From Mesobaculum littorinae (GTDB taxonomy: Bacteria > Pseudomonadota > Alphaproteobacteria > Rhodobacterales > Rhodobacteraceae), in assembly GCF_004011175.1 (NCBI RefSeq), contig NZ_RQXX01000002.1, forward strand, positions 620,001 to 684,000: DNA of 64,000 bases. Direction: 5' to 3'. Shown piece by piece: positions 1-7,635 of the stretch. The notes beneath the pieces are model-generated. The model was not told the origin of the DNA and ran no database searches. It saw nothing but the letters and a program-made list of their open reading frames with translations. A program made the position numbers and the translations under genes. Within the stretch, counting starts at the first letter, position 1; each line of letters begins with the position of its first letter.

Positions 1-548
1 AGGCGCCGGTGGCCGAGGCCGCGCTTGCCGCGGGCGCGACGGCGGTCAACGACGTGTCGGCCATGCACTACGACCCGGCGATGGCCGAGGTCGTCGCGGC
101 CCGCGCCGCCCCGGTCGTGCTGATGCACACGCAGGGCGGGCCCGAGACGATGCAGGACGATCCGCGCTACGACGACGTGCTGCTGGACGTACACGACCAC
201 CTGGCCGCGCAGGTCGCCGCGGCCGAGGTGGCGGGCATACCGCGCGACCGCATCATGGTCGATCCGGGGGTCGGCTTCGGCAAGACGGTGGCGCACAACC
301 TCGCGCTGCTGGCACGGCTCAGCCTGTTCCACAACCTGGGCTGCGCGGTTTTGCTGGGCGCCTCGCGCAAGGGGTTCGTCGGGCGGATCGGCGGGGCGGC
401 GGAGCCCCGCGCACGAATGCCCGGTTCGGTCGCGGTCGCGCTTGCCGGCGCGGCGCAGGGCGTGCATATGCTGCGCGTTCATGATGTGGCAGAGACGGTC
501 CAGGCGCTCGCGCTCTGGCAGGCGGTAACGACAGGAGAAGCCCCATGA
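1..548 (+). CDS. folP: dihydropteroate synthase, C-terminal part (5' end outside window)
   Basis: The reading frame is open from the window edge (codons in phase with base 3) to the TGA at 546-548, so the N-terminus is missing. About 180 residues of a DHPS TIM barrel are seen, including the DPGVGFGKT segment and the late [11 protein letters not shown] segment, which in this family contribute to pterin and p-aminobenzoate binding. The enzyme condenses hydroxymethyl-dihydropterin diphosphate with p-aminobenzoate in cytosolic folate synthesis and is the sulfonamide target. The stop overlaps the glmM start in an ATGA, so the two are probably translationally coupled; folP-glmM adjacency is common in proteobacteria. 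Confidence 0.95.
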   Translation, partial: APVAEAALAAGATAVNDVSAMHYDPAMAEVVAARAAPVVLMHTQGGPETMQDDPRYDDVLLDVHDHLAAQVAAAEVAGIPRDRIMVDPGVGFGKTVAHNLALLARLSLFHNLGCAVLLGASRKGFVGRIGGAAEPRARMPGSVAVALAGAAQGVHMLRVHDVAETVQALALWQAVTTGEAP

Positions 549-1900
549 CCCGCAAGTTTTTCGGAACCGACGGCGTCCGCGGACGCGCCAACACGTCGCC
601 GATGACGGCCGAGATGGCGCTGCGGCTCGGGGCCGCGGCCGGACGGTACTTCCGCAAGGAGGGCGGCACCTCGCACCGCGTGGTGATCGGCAAGGACACC
701 CGACGGTCGGGCTACATGTTCGAAACCGCGATGACCGCGGGCTTTACCAGCGTCGGCATGAACGTTTTCCTGCTGGGCCCGGTGCCGACGCCCGCGGTGG
801 GTCTTCTGACCACCAGCCTGCGCGCCGACGTGGGCGTGATGATCTCGGCCAGCCACAATCCGCATTACGACAACGGGATCAAGTTCTTCGGGCCCGAGGG
901 CTTCAAGCTGTCGGACGAGGCCGAGGCCGAGATCGAGGCGCTGCTCGAGGCCGGGACCGTGCCCGCGCAGCCCGAGAATATCGGCCGCGCCAAGCGAATC
1001 GACGACGGTCGTTTCCGCTATGGCGAGCGGGTCAAGGCCACCCTGCCGCCGGGCACCCGGCTGGATGGCATGCGGGTGGTGATCGACTGCGCCAACGGCG
1101 CCGCCCACCGCGTCGCGCCCGAGGTCCTGTGGGAGCTTGGCGCCGAGGTCATTCCGCTGGGGACCGAACCCGATGGCTTTAACATCAACGCCGGCTGCGG
1201 CTCGACCGATGTCGAGCGTGCGGCGACGCTGGTGCGCGAACGGCGGGCCGACGTCGGCATTTGCCTCGATGGCGATGCCGACCGGGTGATGATCCTCGAC
1301 GAGAACGGCGAGGTTGCCGACGGCGACCAGATCATGGCGCTCTTCGCGCTGCGGCTGGCCGAAGAGGGGCGCCTGGCGGGCAACACGCTGGTCGCGACGG
1401 TGATGTCGAACCTCGGGCTCGAACGGCACCTGTCGGCGCGCGGCATCGGCCTGCACCGTACCGCCGTGGGCGACCGCTACGTGGTCGAGGCGATGCGCGC
1501 GGGCGGCTACAACCTGGGTGGCGAGCAGTCCGGCCACATCGTGATGACCGACCATGCCACCACCGGCGACGGCCTGATCGCCGGGTTGCGCTTTCTCAGC
1601 GAGATGGTGCGCACCGGCCGCCCCGCCAGCATGCTGCGCCAGCAGTTCCAGACGGTGCCGCAAAAGCTGCGTAACGTGCGGTTCATGGCGGGCTCGACCC
1701 CGCTTGAGGCGAAACCGGTGAAAGAGGCGATCCGCGCGGCCGAAGAGCGTCTGGGAAATGGCGGGCGGATCCTGATCCGCAAGTCCGGGACCGAACCGCT
1801 GATCCGCGTGATGGCCGAATGCGGCGACACGGCGATCCTGTCCGAGGTCGTCGACAGCATCGTCGACGAAATCGCCGCCGCCGCGGGCGCCGAGGCCTGA
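545..1900 (+). CDS. glmM: phosphoglucosamine mutase
   Basis: Full-length 451-residue alpha-D-phosphohexomutase that converts glucosamine-6-phosphate to glucosamine-1-phosphate for UDP-GlcNAc, peptidoglycan and LPS synthesis. The N-terminus [13 protein letters not shown] is typical. The phosphoserine loop ISASHNP places the catalytic serine at about residue 103. The magnesium loop DGDADR (Asp242, Asp244, Asp246) and the C-terminal phosphate-binding segment [12 protein letters not shown] are intact. The ATG overlaps the folP stop by four bases. Nothing unusual is seen. Confidence 0.97.
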   Translation: MTRKFFGTDGVRGRANTSPMTAEMALRLGAAAGRYFRKEGGTSHRVVIGKDTRRSGYMFETAMTAGFTSVGMNVFLLGPVPTPAVGLLTTSLRADVGVMISASHNPHYDNGIKFFGPEGFKLSDEAEAEIEALLEAGTVPAQPENIGRAKRIDDGRFRYGERVKATLPPGTRLDGMRVVIDCANGAAHRVAPEVLWELGAEVIPLGTEPDGFNINAGCGSTDVERAATLVRERRADVGICLDGDADRVMILDENGEVADGDQIMALFALRLAEEGRLAGNTLVATVMSNLGLERHLSARGIGLHRTAVGDRYVVEAMRAGGYNLGGEQSGHIVMTDHATTGDGLIAGLRFLSEMVRTGRPASMLRQQFQTVPQKLRNVRFMAGSTPLEAKPVKEAIRAAEERLGNGGRILIRKSGTEPLIRVMAECGDTAILSEVVDSIVDEIAAAAGAEA

Positions 1901-2382
1901 CTCCTTCCCCGCGACGCCGGGTCACACCCGCGTCGCAACCTCGCGCAGGCAAGGGCGCCGCGCCGGACGGATGGTCCGACAGGGCAGGCGAGACGGGTCT
2001 GCCCCGAGGTGCCCCGGGTCGTTTGCCGGTGCGGTGACGCGTGGTGACGGCCATCGACGCCGCGGTGTCTTGCCAATCTTCCCGATCATCCCGTGCGCCC
2101 GGGCCGTCGGATGTGCGCGGGCGGGCGATGGTGTCGGCGTCCCGACACTGCCGCGGAGGACGGCCAGCCCCCGATCCGGACCTCGACGTCCCGGGGGCGC
2201 CATCGGCTGCGTCTTCGATCGCAAGGCGGCCGGAAGGCGGCTTATCACCTTCCTCGTGATTATGCCGAAGATGGGACCTTATGCGCCGCCTGGGCGCCGC
2301 CACGCGCGGTCATGCCCAAAGACGGGGCGGCAGGCTTGTCCGCAGAGGCCTGCGACCTGCCGCAACAATACCGGGCCGGACG
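1901..2382. other. intergenic stretch between convergent glmM and DUF1289 genes
   Basis: About 480 bases between two convergent genes. Several open frames of 60-110 codons cross it on both strands, but they are Arg/Pro/Ala-rich, lack ribosome binding sites and resemble no family I know. I see no convincing gene or U-tailed terminator. Confidence 0.6.
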
Positions 2383-2733
2383 TCAATCACCGTTGCGCGA
2401 CAGGCGTCCGGCGCGGCCGCCGCGGCGGCGTTTCAGCAGCGCGCCTCGGTCGGGCAGGGCGGCCAGGACCGCGCGCCGTTCGTCGTTGCTCATCCCGGGC
2501 CAGGCGGCGATTTCTTCGAGGCTTCGCAGGCAACCGGTGCAGATCCGCGCCTCGGAATGCACCACGCAGATCTTGATGCAGGGCGAGGGGACGGGCTCTT
2601 CGGGCACGAACTCGGCCGGTGCGCCGGTGTCCGGCTGCGCCTCAAGGCTCGGGCCGTCGTCTTCGCCGGACTGCCAGCTCCAGGTGTCCGGCATGTCGGG
2701 AGGGCTCCATGGGGGCGAGCCCGCGGGTGTCAT
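2383..2733 (-). CDS. DUF1289 domain protein
   Basis: 116 residues. The C-terminal half carries the DUF1289 pattern: PSPCIKICVVH, then ICTGCLRSLEEIAAW, with four conserved cysteines suggesting a small metal-binding module, followed by an Arg-rich tail. The N-terminal 45 residues are acidic and probably disordered. The start at 2733 is chosen because its ATG overlaps the ruvX TGA (ATGA), the same arrangement as at the ruvX/ccmI junction upstream. It is the last gene of the ccmI-ruvX operon. The function of DUF1289 proteins is not established. Confidence 0.85.
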   Translation of the reverse strand: MTPAGSPPWSPPDMPDTWSWQSGEDDGPSLEAQPDTGAPAEFVPEEPVPSPCIKICVVHSEARICTGCLRSLEEIAAWPGMSNDERRAVLAALPDRGALLKRRRGGRAGRLSRNGD

Positions 2734-3206
2734 GACGCCCGCCGCAGATGGCCCAGCCGATCCAGAACGCCCTGCAGGATATAGCCTGCTGCGACATGGT
2801 CGATCACCTCGCCACGCCGGGCGCGCGAGGTGTCGGCCTCGAGCAGGGCGCGTTCTGCGGCGACGGTCGACAGGCGTTCGTCCCAGAACCCGATCGGCAT
2901 CTCGATCAGCCGCGACAGGTTGCGGGCAAAGGCGCGGGTGGACTGGCAGCGCGCGCCTTCGCTGCCATCCATGTTGCGCGGCAGGCCGAGGATCAGACCG
3001 GCGATGTCGCGGGCCGCGATCATCGCCAACAGCTTTTCGGCATCGGCGGTGAACTTGGTGCGGCGAATCGTTTCCAGCGGGGTGGCGATGGACAAGACGC
3101 CGTCGGACACCGCGACGCCGATGGTCTTTGTCCCGAGGTCGAGCCCCATGATTGCCCGGCGCGGCAACAGCGCGGCGGCGAAATCCGTGATGTCTTCGTG
3201 GATCAT
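2730..3206 (-). CDS. ruvX: Holliday junction resolvase-like RuvX / YqgF
   Basis: 158 residues with an RNase H fold. The conserved start of the domain is MGLDLGTKTIGVAVSD with its acidic residue near position 23; ILGLPRNMDGSEG and FWDERLSTVAAERAL follow as in the YqgF/RuvX family. Family members act in 16S pre-rRNA 5' processing and have been proposed as alternative Holliday junction nucleases. The ATG at 3206 overlaps the ccmI stop as ATGA, so translation is likely coupled. A longer frame upstream overlaps ccmI and was not used. Confidence 0.93.
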   Translation of the reverse strand: MIHEDITDFAAALLPRRAIMGLDLGTKTIGVAVSDGVLSIATPLETIRRTKFTADAEKLLAMIAARDIAGLILGLPRNMDGSEGARCQSTRAFARNLSRLIEMPIGFWDERLSTVAAERALLEADTSRARRGEVIDHVAAGYILQGVLDRLGHLRRAS

Positions 3207-4705
3207 TCCGGCTCTCCTGCGTCGGCGGCGGCGTTTGCGTCGGGCGCGGCGTCCTGTACACGCGCCCCGAAGAGGGCCGGCGCCTTCTGGGTGCCCGGAT
3301 CGGCGCGGGCCGGCCTGTCCGAATCCGACGCCCGGTCGCTCGTTTCTGCCGCCTCGCCGGCGGTCGCGCTCCCGCCCGAGGGCGCCGGGGCCCCGGCGAC
3401 ACCCGCGCGTTCGGCGGCAGACCGCAGCGCGGCCAGTGCGGCGGGGTCGGCGGCAAAGACGCCCTGCGCCTCGTCCCACACCGCGCGGGCCGAGACGGTT
3501 TCGCCCAGGACGCCGTAGGCCGCGATCAGGCGCGCCCAGTCCGTGGCCGGGCCGCCGTCTTCGGCCAGCCGCGCGGCGAGGCCCGAGACCATGCCGCGGA
3601 TCATCTCGTCCCGCTCTTCGCCCGTCAGGTCCTGTGCGGCGTTGATATCGGCCATCGAGGGGCCCCCGGCGGCCGGGTCCGGCGCGATGTAGTCGACCCC
3701 GGCAAGTCGCGCCAGCGGGCCGATGCGTGCACGGATCGGCGCGATCCATGGCGCATCTTCGGGTCCCGCCTCCAGAAGCCCGCGCCAGAGGCGGAAGGCC
3801 AGGTCGGGGCGCCCGGTCTGCGCGTGCATCAGTCCGAGGTAATAGAGTGCGCGCGCCTCGCCCGGGTCCAGCCGCAGGGCTTGCGTGACGGCGGCCTCGG
3901 CCTCGGGTGTGACGACGCCGCCCGCGGCATAGACAAGGTAGTCGGCCAGCGCGGCGTAGTCCCCCGCGGTCACATCCTCGGCCCGCAGGTCGATCACGTG
4001 GCGCTGGGCCTCGATGGCAGCGGTCATGTTGCCCAGGGCCGCTTCGTTCCGGGCCAGCAGCATGGTGCCCTGCAGGTCGTCGGGGCGGTCCTTCAGGGTG
4101 GCGCGCAGCTTGGTCATGAGGTCGAGGAACGCCGGATCGGGCGCGGGCGCTTCCGGGCTGGGCAGGGCGGAGGCCTGCGCCTCGGCCTCGGCCTGGGTCG
4201 GACGCGCCTCGCGGGCCGCGGCGGCGCGGTCGTAGCGCAGGGCGAGCGGCTGGTCGCCGTAGCCCGGCCGCCCCAGAACCCCGTAAAGCGCCAGCGTGCC
4301 GCCCAGGACGACACAGACCACCGCCGCTGCGGCGACACGGGTCAACCAGCGCGGGGCGCGGGCGTCGGGCGTCCGCGTCGCGGCGGCGCGGTCGGCGTCC
4401 AGCAGGCGGCGCGACACCTCGATCCGCGTGCGCTCGGCCTCGGCCTCGGTCAGAACGCCGCGGGCGCGGTCACGGTCGATTTCGGCCAGCTGGTCGCGGT
4501 AGATGCGCAGGTCCGACGCGGCGGATCCCTGTTCCGGTGCGGGCGGAGGGGCGGCCCCCGGCGTCGGCGCGCCCTCGTCGCGCCCGCGGCTGCCGGGGTC
4601 GCCGCCGCCGGGGTCGCCGTCGCCGTCGGCCCCACGCAGCAACGCCGCCAGAAGCAGCGCCGCCGCAACCGCCGCAAGTCCTGCCGCCGTGATCCAGAAC
4701 ACCAT
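3203..4705 (-). CDS. ccmI: cytochrome c biogenesis protein CcmI
   Basis: 500 residues. It begins with a membrane span (residues 4-23), followed by the CcmI signature YRDQLAEIDRDRARGVLTEAEAE in the cytoplasmic loop, a second span (about 122-144), then a periplasmic TPR-like region up to about residue 400 and a disordered Ala/Glu/Ser tail. CcmI holds apocytochrome c and passes it to the CcmFH haem ligation complex. The ATG at 4705 is preferred over an upstream extension that lacks family similarity. First gene of a minus-strand operon with ruvX and DUF1289. Confidence 0.92.
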   Translation of the reverse strand: MVFWITAAGLAAVAAALLLAALLRGADGDGDPGGGDPGSRGRDEGAPTPGAAPPPAPEQGSAASDLRIYRDQLAEIDRDRARGVLTEAEAERTRIEVSRRLLDADRAAATRTPDARAPRWLTRVAAAAVVCVVLGGTLALYGVLGRPGYGDQPLALRYDRAAAAREARPTQAEAEAQASALPSPEAPAPDPAFLDLMTKLRATLKDRPDDLQGTMLLARNEAALGNMTAAIEAQRHVIDLRAEDVTAGDYAALADYLVYAAGGVVTPEAEAAVTQALRLDPGEARALYYLGLMHAQTGRPDLAFRLWRGLLEAGPEDAPWIAPIRARIGPLARLAGVDYIAPDPAAGGPSMADINAAQDLTGEERDEMIRGMVSGLAARLAEDGGPATDWARLIAAYGVLGETVSARAVWDEAQGVFAADPAALAALRSAAERAGVAGAPAPSGGSATAGEAAETSDRASDSDRPARADPGTQKAPALFGARVQDAAPDANAAADAGEPE

Positions 4706-4913
4706 GCGCGCCTCTTCCTGCGGCCCCCGGGGCCGCGCCAAAACCTGCCCGTTACCTAACCCCTGCGCCGCGTGGGCAAAAGCCCGGGAGGCGGGGCGGG
4801 GCAAGCTGTCGCAAGGCGATGTCGCATTCACCCCGCGGGATGACGCAGAAGGGCCACCCCCCGGGCCCCCTCTTTCGTCAAAAGGAAGGAACGTCCAGCC
4901 ACGGGATTCGCCG

Positions 4914-6158
4914 ATGCAACGCTATTCAGTCTTCGCCCTCGCGCGGCGGGCTTTCGACGACCACACCTCATGGGGCCGCGCCTGGCGCGATGCCACGCCC
5001 AAGCGCAGCTACGACACCGTCATCATCGGCGCGGGGGGGCATGGCCTGGCCACCGCCTACTGGCTGGGCAAGCGGTTCGGCATCACCAACGTCGCGGTGA
5101 TCGAAAAGGGCTGGCTGGGCGGCGGCAACACCGGCCGCAACACCACGATCATCCGCTCGAACTACCTGCAGGATCCCTCGGCCGCGATGTACGAGAAATC
5201 CCGCGCGCTCTACGAAACGATGAGCCAGGACCTGAACTTCAACGTGATGTTCAGCCCCCGCGGCGTGATGATGCTGGCCCAGACCGAACACGAGGTCCGA
5301 GGCTACCAGCGTACCGCCGAGGCCAACGCGCTGCAGGGCGTGTCGACCGAGTTCATCGGGCCCAACCGGGTCAAGGAGTTGTGCCCGATCATCGAGACGA
5401 AGGGCCCGCGCTATCCGGTCCTGGGCGCGCTCTGGCAACCCCGGGGCGGCACCGCGCGCCACGATGCGGTGGCCTGGGGCTACGCGCGGGCGTGCTCGGA
5501 CATGGGGATGGACATCATCCAGCGGTGCGAGGTCACGGGCGTGCGCAGCGAAGGCGGCCGCGTCACCGGCATCGACACCACGCGCGGGCAGATCGACTGC
5601 AAGCAGCTGGCGATGGTGGTCGCGGGGTCGTCGAGCGTTCTGGCCGACATGGCCGGCTTCCGCCTGCCGATCGAATCCGTGCCGTTGCAGGCGCTGGTCA
5701 GCGAACCGATCAAGCCCTGCATGGACGTCGTGGTGATGGCCAACACCGTGCACGGCTACATGAGCCAGTCCGACAAGGGCGAGATGGTGATCGGCGGCGG
5801 TACCGACGGCTATAACGGCTACACCCAGCGCGGGTCCTTCCACCACATCGAAGAGACGGTGCGCGCGCTGGTCGAAACCTTCCCGATGATCTCGCGGCTC
5901 AAGATGCTGCGGCAGTGGGGCGGGATCGTCGACATGACCGGCGACCGCTCGCCCATCATCTCGAAGGCCCCGATCGAGGGCATCTTCCTCAACTGCGGCT
6001 GGGGCACCGGCGGGTTCAAGGCGATCCCCGGCTCGGGCTGGGCGATGGCCGAGCTGATGGCCAAGGGCACCTCGCCGCTCGCCGAGCCCTTCTCGCTCTC
6101 GCGTTTCCAGGAAGGCCGGTTCATCGACGAAAGCGTCGCCGCCGGGGTGGCGCATTGA
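4914..6158 (+). CDS. soxB: sarcosine oxidase beta subunit
   Basis: 414 residues, the usual length for SoxB of heterotetrameric sarcosine oxidase, which oxidises N-methylglycine to glycine with H2O2 and transfers the methyl unit to tetrahydrofolate. The Rossmann FAD motif IIGAGGHGLATAYWLG lies at residues 37-52. GGTARHDAVAWGY contains His183, the expected site of covalent FMN attachment. MQRYSVFALAR matches the normal N-terminus; the closest purine-rich stretch (4881-4890) lies some 23 bases upstream, so the ribosome binding site is weak. Instead of soxD directly following, two tiny membrane protein genes intervene. Confidence 0.96.
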   Translation: MQRYSVFALARRAFDDHTSWGRAWRDATPKRSYDTVIIGAGGHGLATAYWLGKRFGITNVAVIEKGWLGGGNTGRNTTIIRSNYLQDPSAAMYEKSRALYETMSQDLNFNVMFSPRGVMMLAQTEHEVRGYQRTAEANALQGVSTEFIGPNRVKELCPIIETKGPRYPVLGALWQPRGGTARHDAVAWGYARACSDMGMDIIQRCEVTGVRSEGGRVTGIDTTRGQIDCKQLAMVVAGSSSVLADMAGFRLPIESVPLQALVSEPIKPCMDVVVMANTVHGYMSQSDKGEMVIGGGTDGYNGYTQRGSFHHIEETVRALVETFPMISRLKMLRQWGGIVDMTGDRSPIISKAPIEGIFLNCGWGTGGFKAIPGSGWAMAELMAKGTSPLAEPFSLSRFQEGRFIDESVAAGVAH

Positions 6159-6288
6159 TCCGGGGCGTCATGGCGTGGGGTTCCGGCCACAGGGCGGCGC
6201 CGTCCCGCCTGCCGGGTGCGGCGGGATGGAACGCCCGCGCGCCGGGCAGTGTTGCCCCCGTGCCTGATAAAACGAGGGGAGTGGGCTT

Positions 6289-6465
6289 ATGCTGCGTAAC
6301 ATCATCATCGCGATCATCGCGATCATCGTCATTCTGGTTGTCTTGGTCTTCTGGGGCGTCATCGAACTGGGCGGAGAAGTCGCCGAGAGCGTCGCGGACG
6401 AACCGGCGGTCACCGCCGATGACGGCGTTGCCGTCGACGACGACGCCGTCGAAGTGGACGACTGA
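6289..6465 (+). CDS. 58-residue single-span membrane microprotein with acidic tail
   Basis: A short frame starts at ATG 6289, eight bases after a good ribosome binding site (GAGGGG at 6275-6280). The product begins with MLRN, then a continuous Ile/Val/Leu span (about residues 5-24) ending FWGV, then a tail of about 30 residues that is almost all Glu, Asp, Ala and Val and ends in VDD. N-in orientation with an extracytoplasmic acidic tail is inferred from the single Arg before the span. I recognise no family. It lies between soxB and soxD on the same strand and may be co-transcribed. Confidence 0.72.
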   Translation: MLRNIIIAIIAIIVILVVLVFWGVIELGGEVAESVADEPAVTADDGVAVDDDAVEVDD

Positions 6466-6633
6466 CACGACAGGGGCGCGGTCCGTCCGCGCCCCGTTTC
6501 CCCCGGCCGCCGCGGTGCGCGGGGACGGGTCCCGCAAGGCTCAGGCGGAATTCCGCCATGATGCCGAGGGGCGGGAACACGACGATCTCCGGACGGTTGA
6601 GCGGTCAAACCTGACCCTATCGGAGAGACTGAC

Positions 6634-7005
6634 ATGGCGACACCGCCGGATCCGCACCGCAACACCCACACCGAAATCCGCGAAACCCGTACCGAGCGCG
6701 GGTCGTCATCGACCATGGCGTTCATCATCGGCGGCCTCGTGGTCGCCGTCGCCATCATCGCATGGCTCTTCTTCGCCGGCGGTGACGTGGATACCGCCGG
6801 TGGCACCGCGAGCGATGCCGGTGGAGACGTCAGCGTCACCGTCGACGGCGCCGAAAGCAGCGCCGAGGGCGCGGCCGAAGCTGTGGACGACACTGCGGGC
6901 AACGACACTGCGGGCGACGACACGGCGGGCGACGCCGCCGGGACCACCGGCGATGCTGCTGGTGGCGCCTCGGCCGATGCCGAAGCGGACGCCGTGGTCG
7001 ACTGA
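6634..7005 (+). CDS. 123-residue single-span membrane protein with repetitive acidic tail
   Basis: The N-terminal 27 residues are polar, Arg/Thr-rich (NTHTEIRETRTERGSSS). One membrane span follows (about 28-48), then about 75 residues of Asp, Ala, Gly, Thr and Ser. Within this tail, three in-frame 15-base repeats (6889-6933) encode DTAGN/DTAGD units. Purines at 6620-6626 (CGGAGAG) may serve as ribosome binding site. No known family is recognised. Architecture matches the 58-residue gene just upstream and the 77-residue gene near 43.6 kb: short basic or polar head, one helix, long anionic tail. It sits inside the sox operon, before soxD. Confidence 0.7.
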   Translation: MATPPDPHRNTHTEIRETRTERGSSSTMAFIIGGLVVAVAIIAWLFFAGGDVDTAGGTASDAGGDVSVTVDGAESSAEGAAEAVDDTAGNDTAGDDTAGDAAGTTGDAAGGASADAEADAVVD

Positions 7006-7052
7006 TCCGCGTCCCACCGCGCGGCTCTGCGCGGCCGCGACGATTCTTTGCC

Positions 7053-7088
7053 CTGCGGGGCCGGCGCCGATGGCGTCCGGCCCCGCAG
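7053..7088 (+). repeat. large GC hairpin between the microprotein gene and soxD
   Basis: A 12-base arm (7053-7064, CTGCGGGGCCGG) pairs perfectly with 7077-7088, and the loop contains a further CGCC/GGCG pairing (7065-7068 with 7072-7075), giving an almost continuous 16 bp stem. No U-run follows, so it is not a classical intrinsic terminator. It could attenuate, stabilise an upstream 3' end, or act with the adjoining repeats. Confidence 0.7.
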
Positions 7089-7128
7089 TCACGTCCGGCC
7101 CCGCAGTCACGTCTGGCCCCGCCGTGCC
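7075..7128 (+). repeat. 18-bp tandem repeat, two perfect copies and one diverged
   Basis: GTCCGGCCCCGCAGTCAC occurs at 7075-7092 and again at 7093-7110; a third diverged copy fills 7111-7128. Each perfect copy contains the right arm (CCGGCCCCGCAG) of the preceding hairpin, so the single left arm at 7053 could pair with either copy. Located in the 312-base gap upstream of soxD. Confidence 0.8.
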
Positions 7129-7317
7129 CGCCGCCGCCGCCCCACGCTCGAGGCATGCGGCTGCCCGGATCGCAGGTGGCCGGGCGCCGCACCGGCAGGC
7201 CCCCCGCCTTTTCGGGGCACGTAGGGCCGATGTTACCGGCCGCGGCCCCGGACTGCGCGGCGCGGTCGGCGTTCCGGCTTTCTCTTCTCCCTTCACCGTT
7301 TCGCCCGGAGGTTGCCC

Positions 7318-7635
7318 ATGCTGCTGCTGAGATGTCCGTATTGCGGCGTTGACGCCGACGAAACCGAGCTGGCCCCCGGCGGCGAGGCGCACCTGACGCG
7401 CGAGGGGCCCAACAGCTCGGACGCGGCGTTCGAGGCCTATGTCTTCCTGCGCCGCAATCCGCGCGGCGTGCATTTCGAACGCTGGCGACATGCCTATGGC
7501 TGCGGCAAGTGGTTCCATGCCGCGCGCGATACGGCCACCAACCAGGTCTTCGGGACCTACACGGCACAATGCTCCGCCCCGCCGCAGGACCTGCTGGACC
7601 GGATCGCGGACGCGACCGGAGGAGAGCGCGCATGA
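7318..7635 (+). CDS. soxD: sarcosine oxidase delta subunit
   Basis: 105-residue zinc-binding subunit of heterotetrameric sarcosine oxidase. With the start at ATG 7318 the protein begins MLLLRCPYCG; Cys6 and Cys9 together with His58 and Cys62 (in RHAYGCGKW) occupy the positions known to bind zinc in SoxD. A strong ribosome binding site (CGGAGG, 7306-7311) stands six bases before this ATG; a TTG two codons earlier is less likely. The TGA overlaps the soxA ATG as ATGA. The delta subunit is structural. Confidence 0.95.
   Translation: MLLLRCPYCGVDADETELAPGGEAHLTREGPNSSDAAFEAYVFLRRNPRGVHFERWRHAYGCGKWFHAARDTATNQVFGTYTAQCSAPPQDLLDRIADATGGERA

Noticed and set aside
1971-2576. 201-codon plus-strand frame after glmM
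   Set aside because: Arg/Gly/Pro-rich, runs into the DUF1289 gene on the other strand and has no ribosome binding site.
4968-6155. 395-codon antisense frame over soxB
   Set aside because: His/Ala/Arg-rich shadow with no initiation signal.
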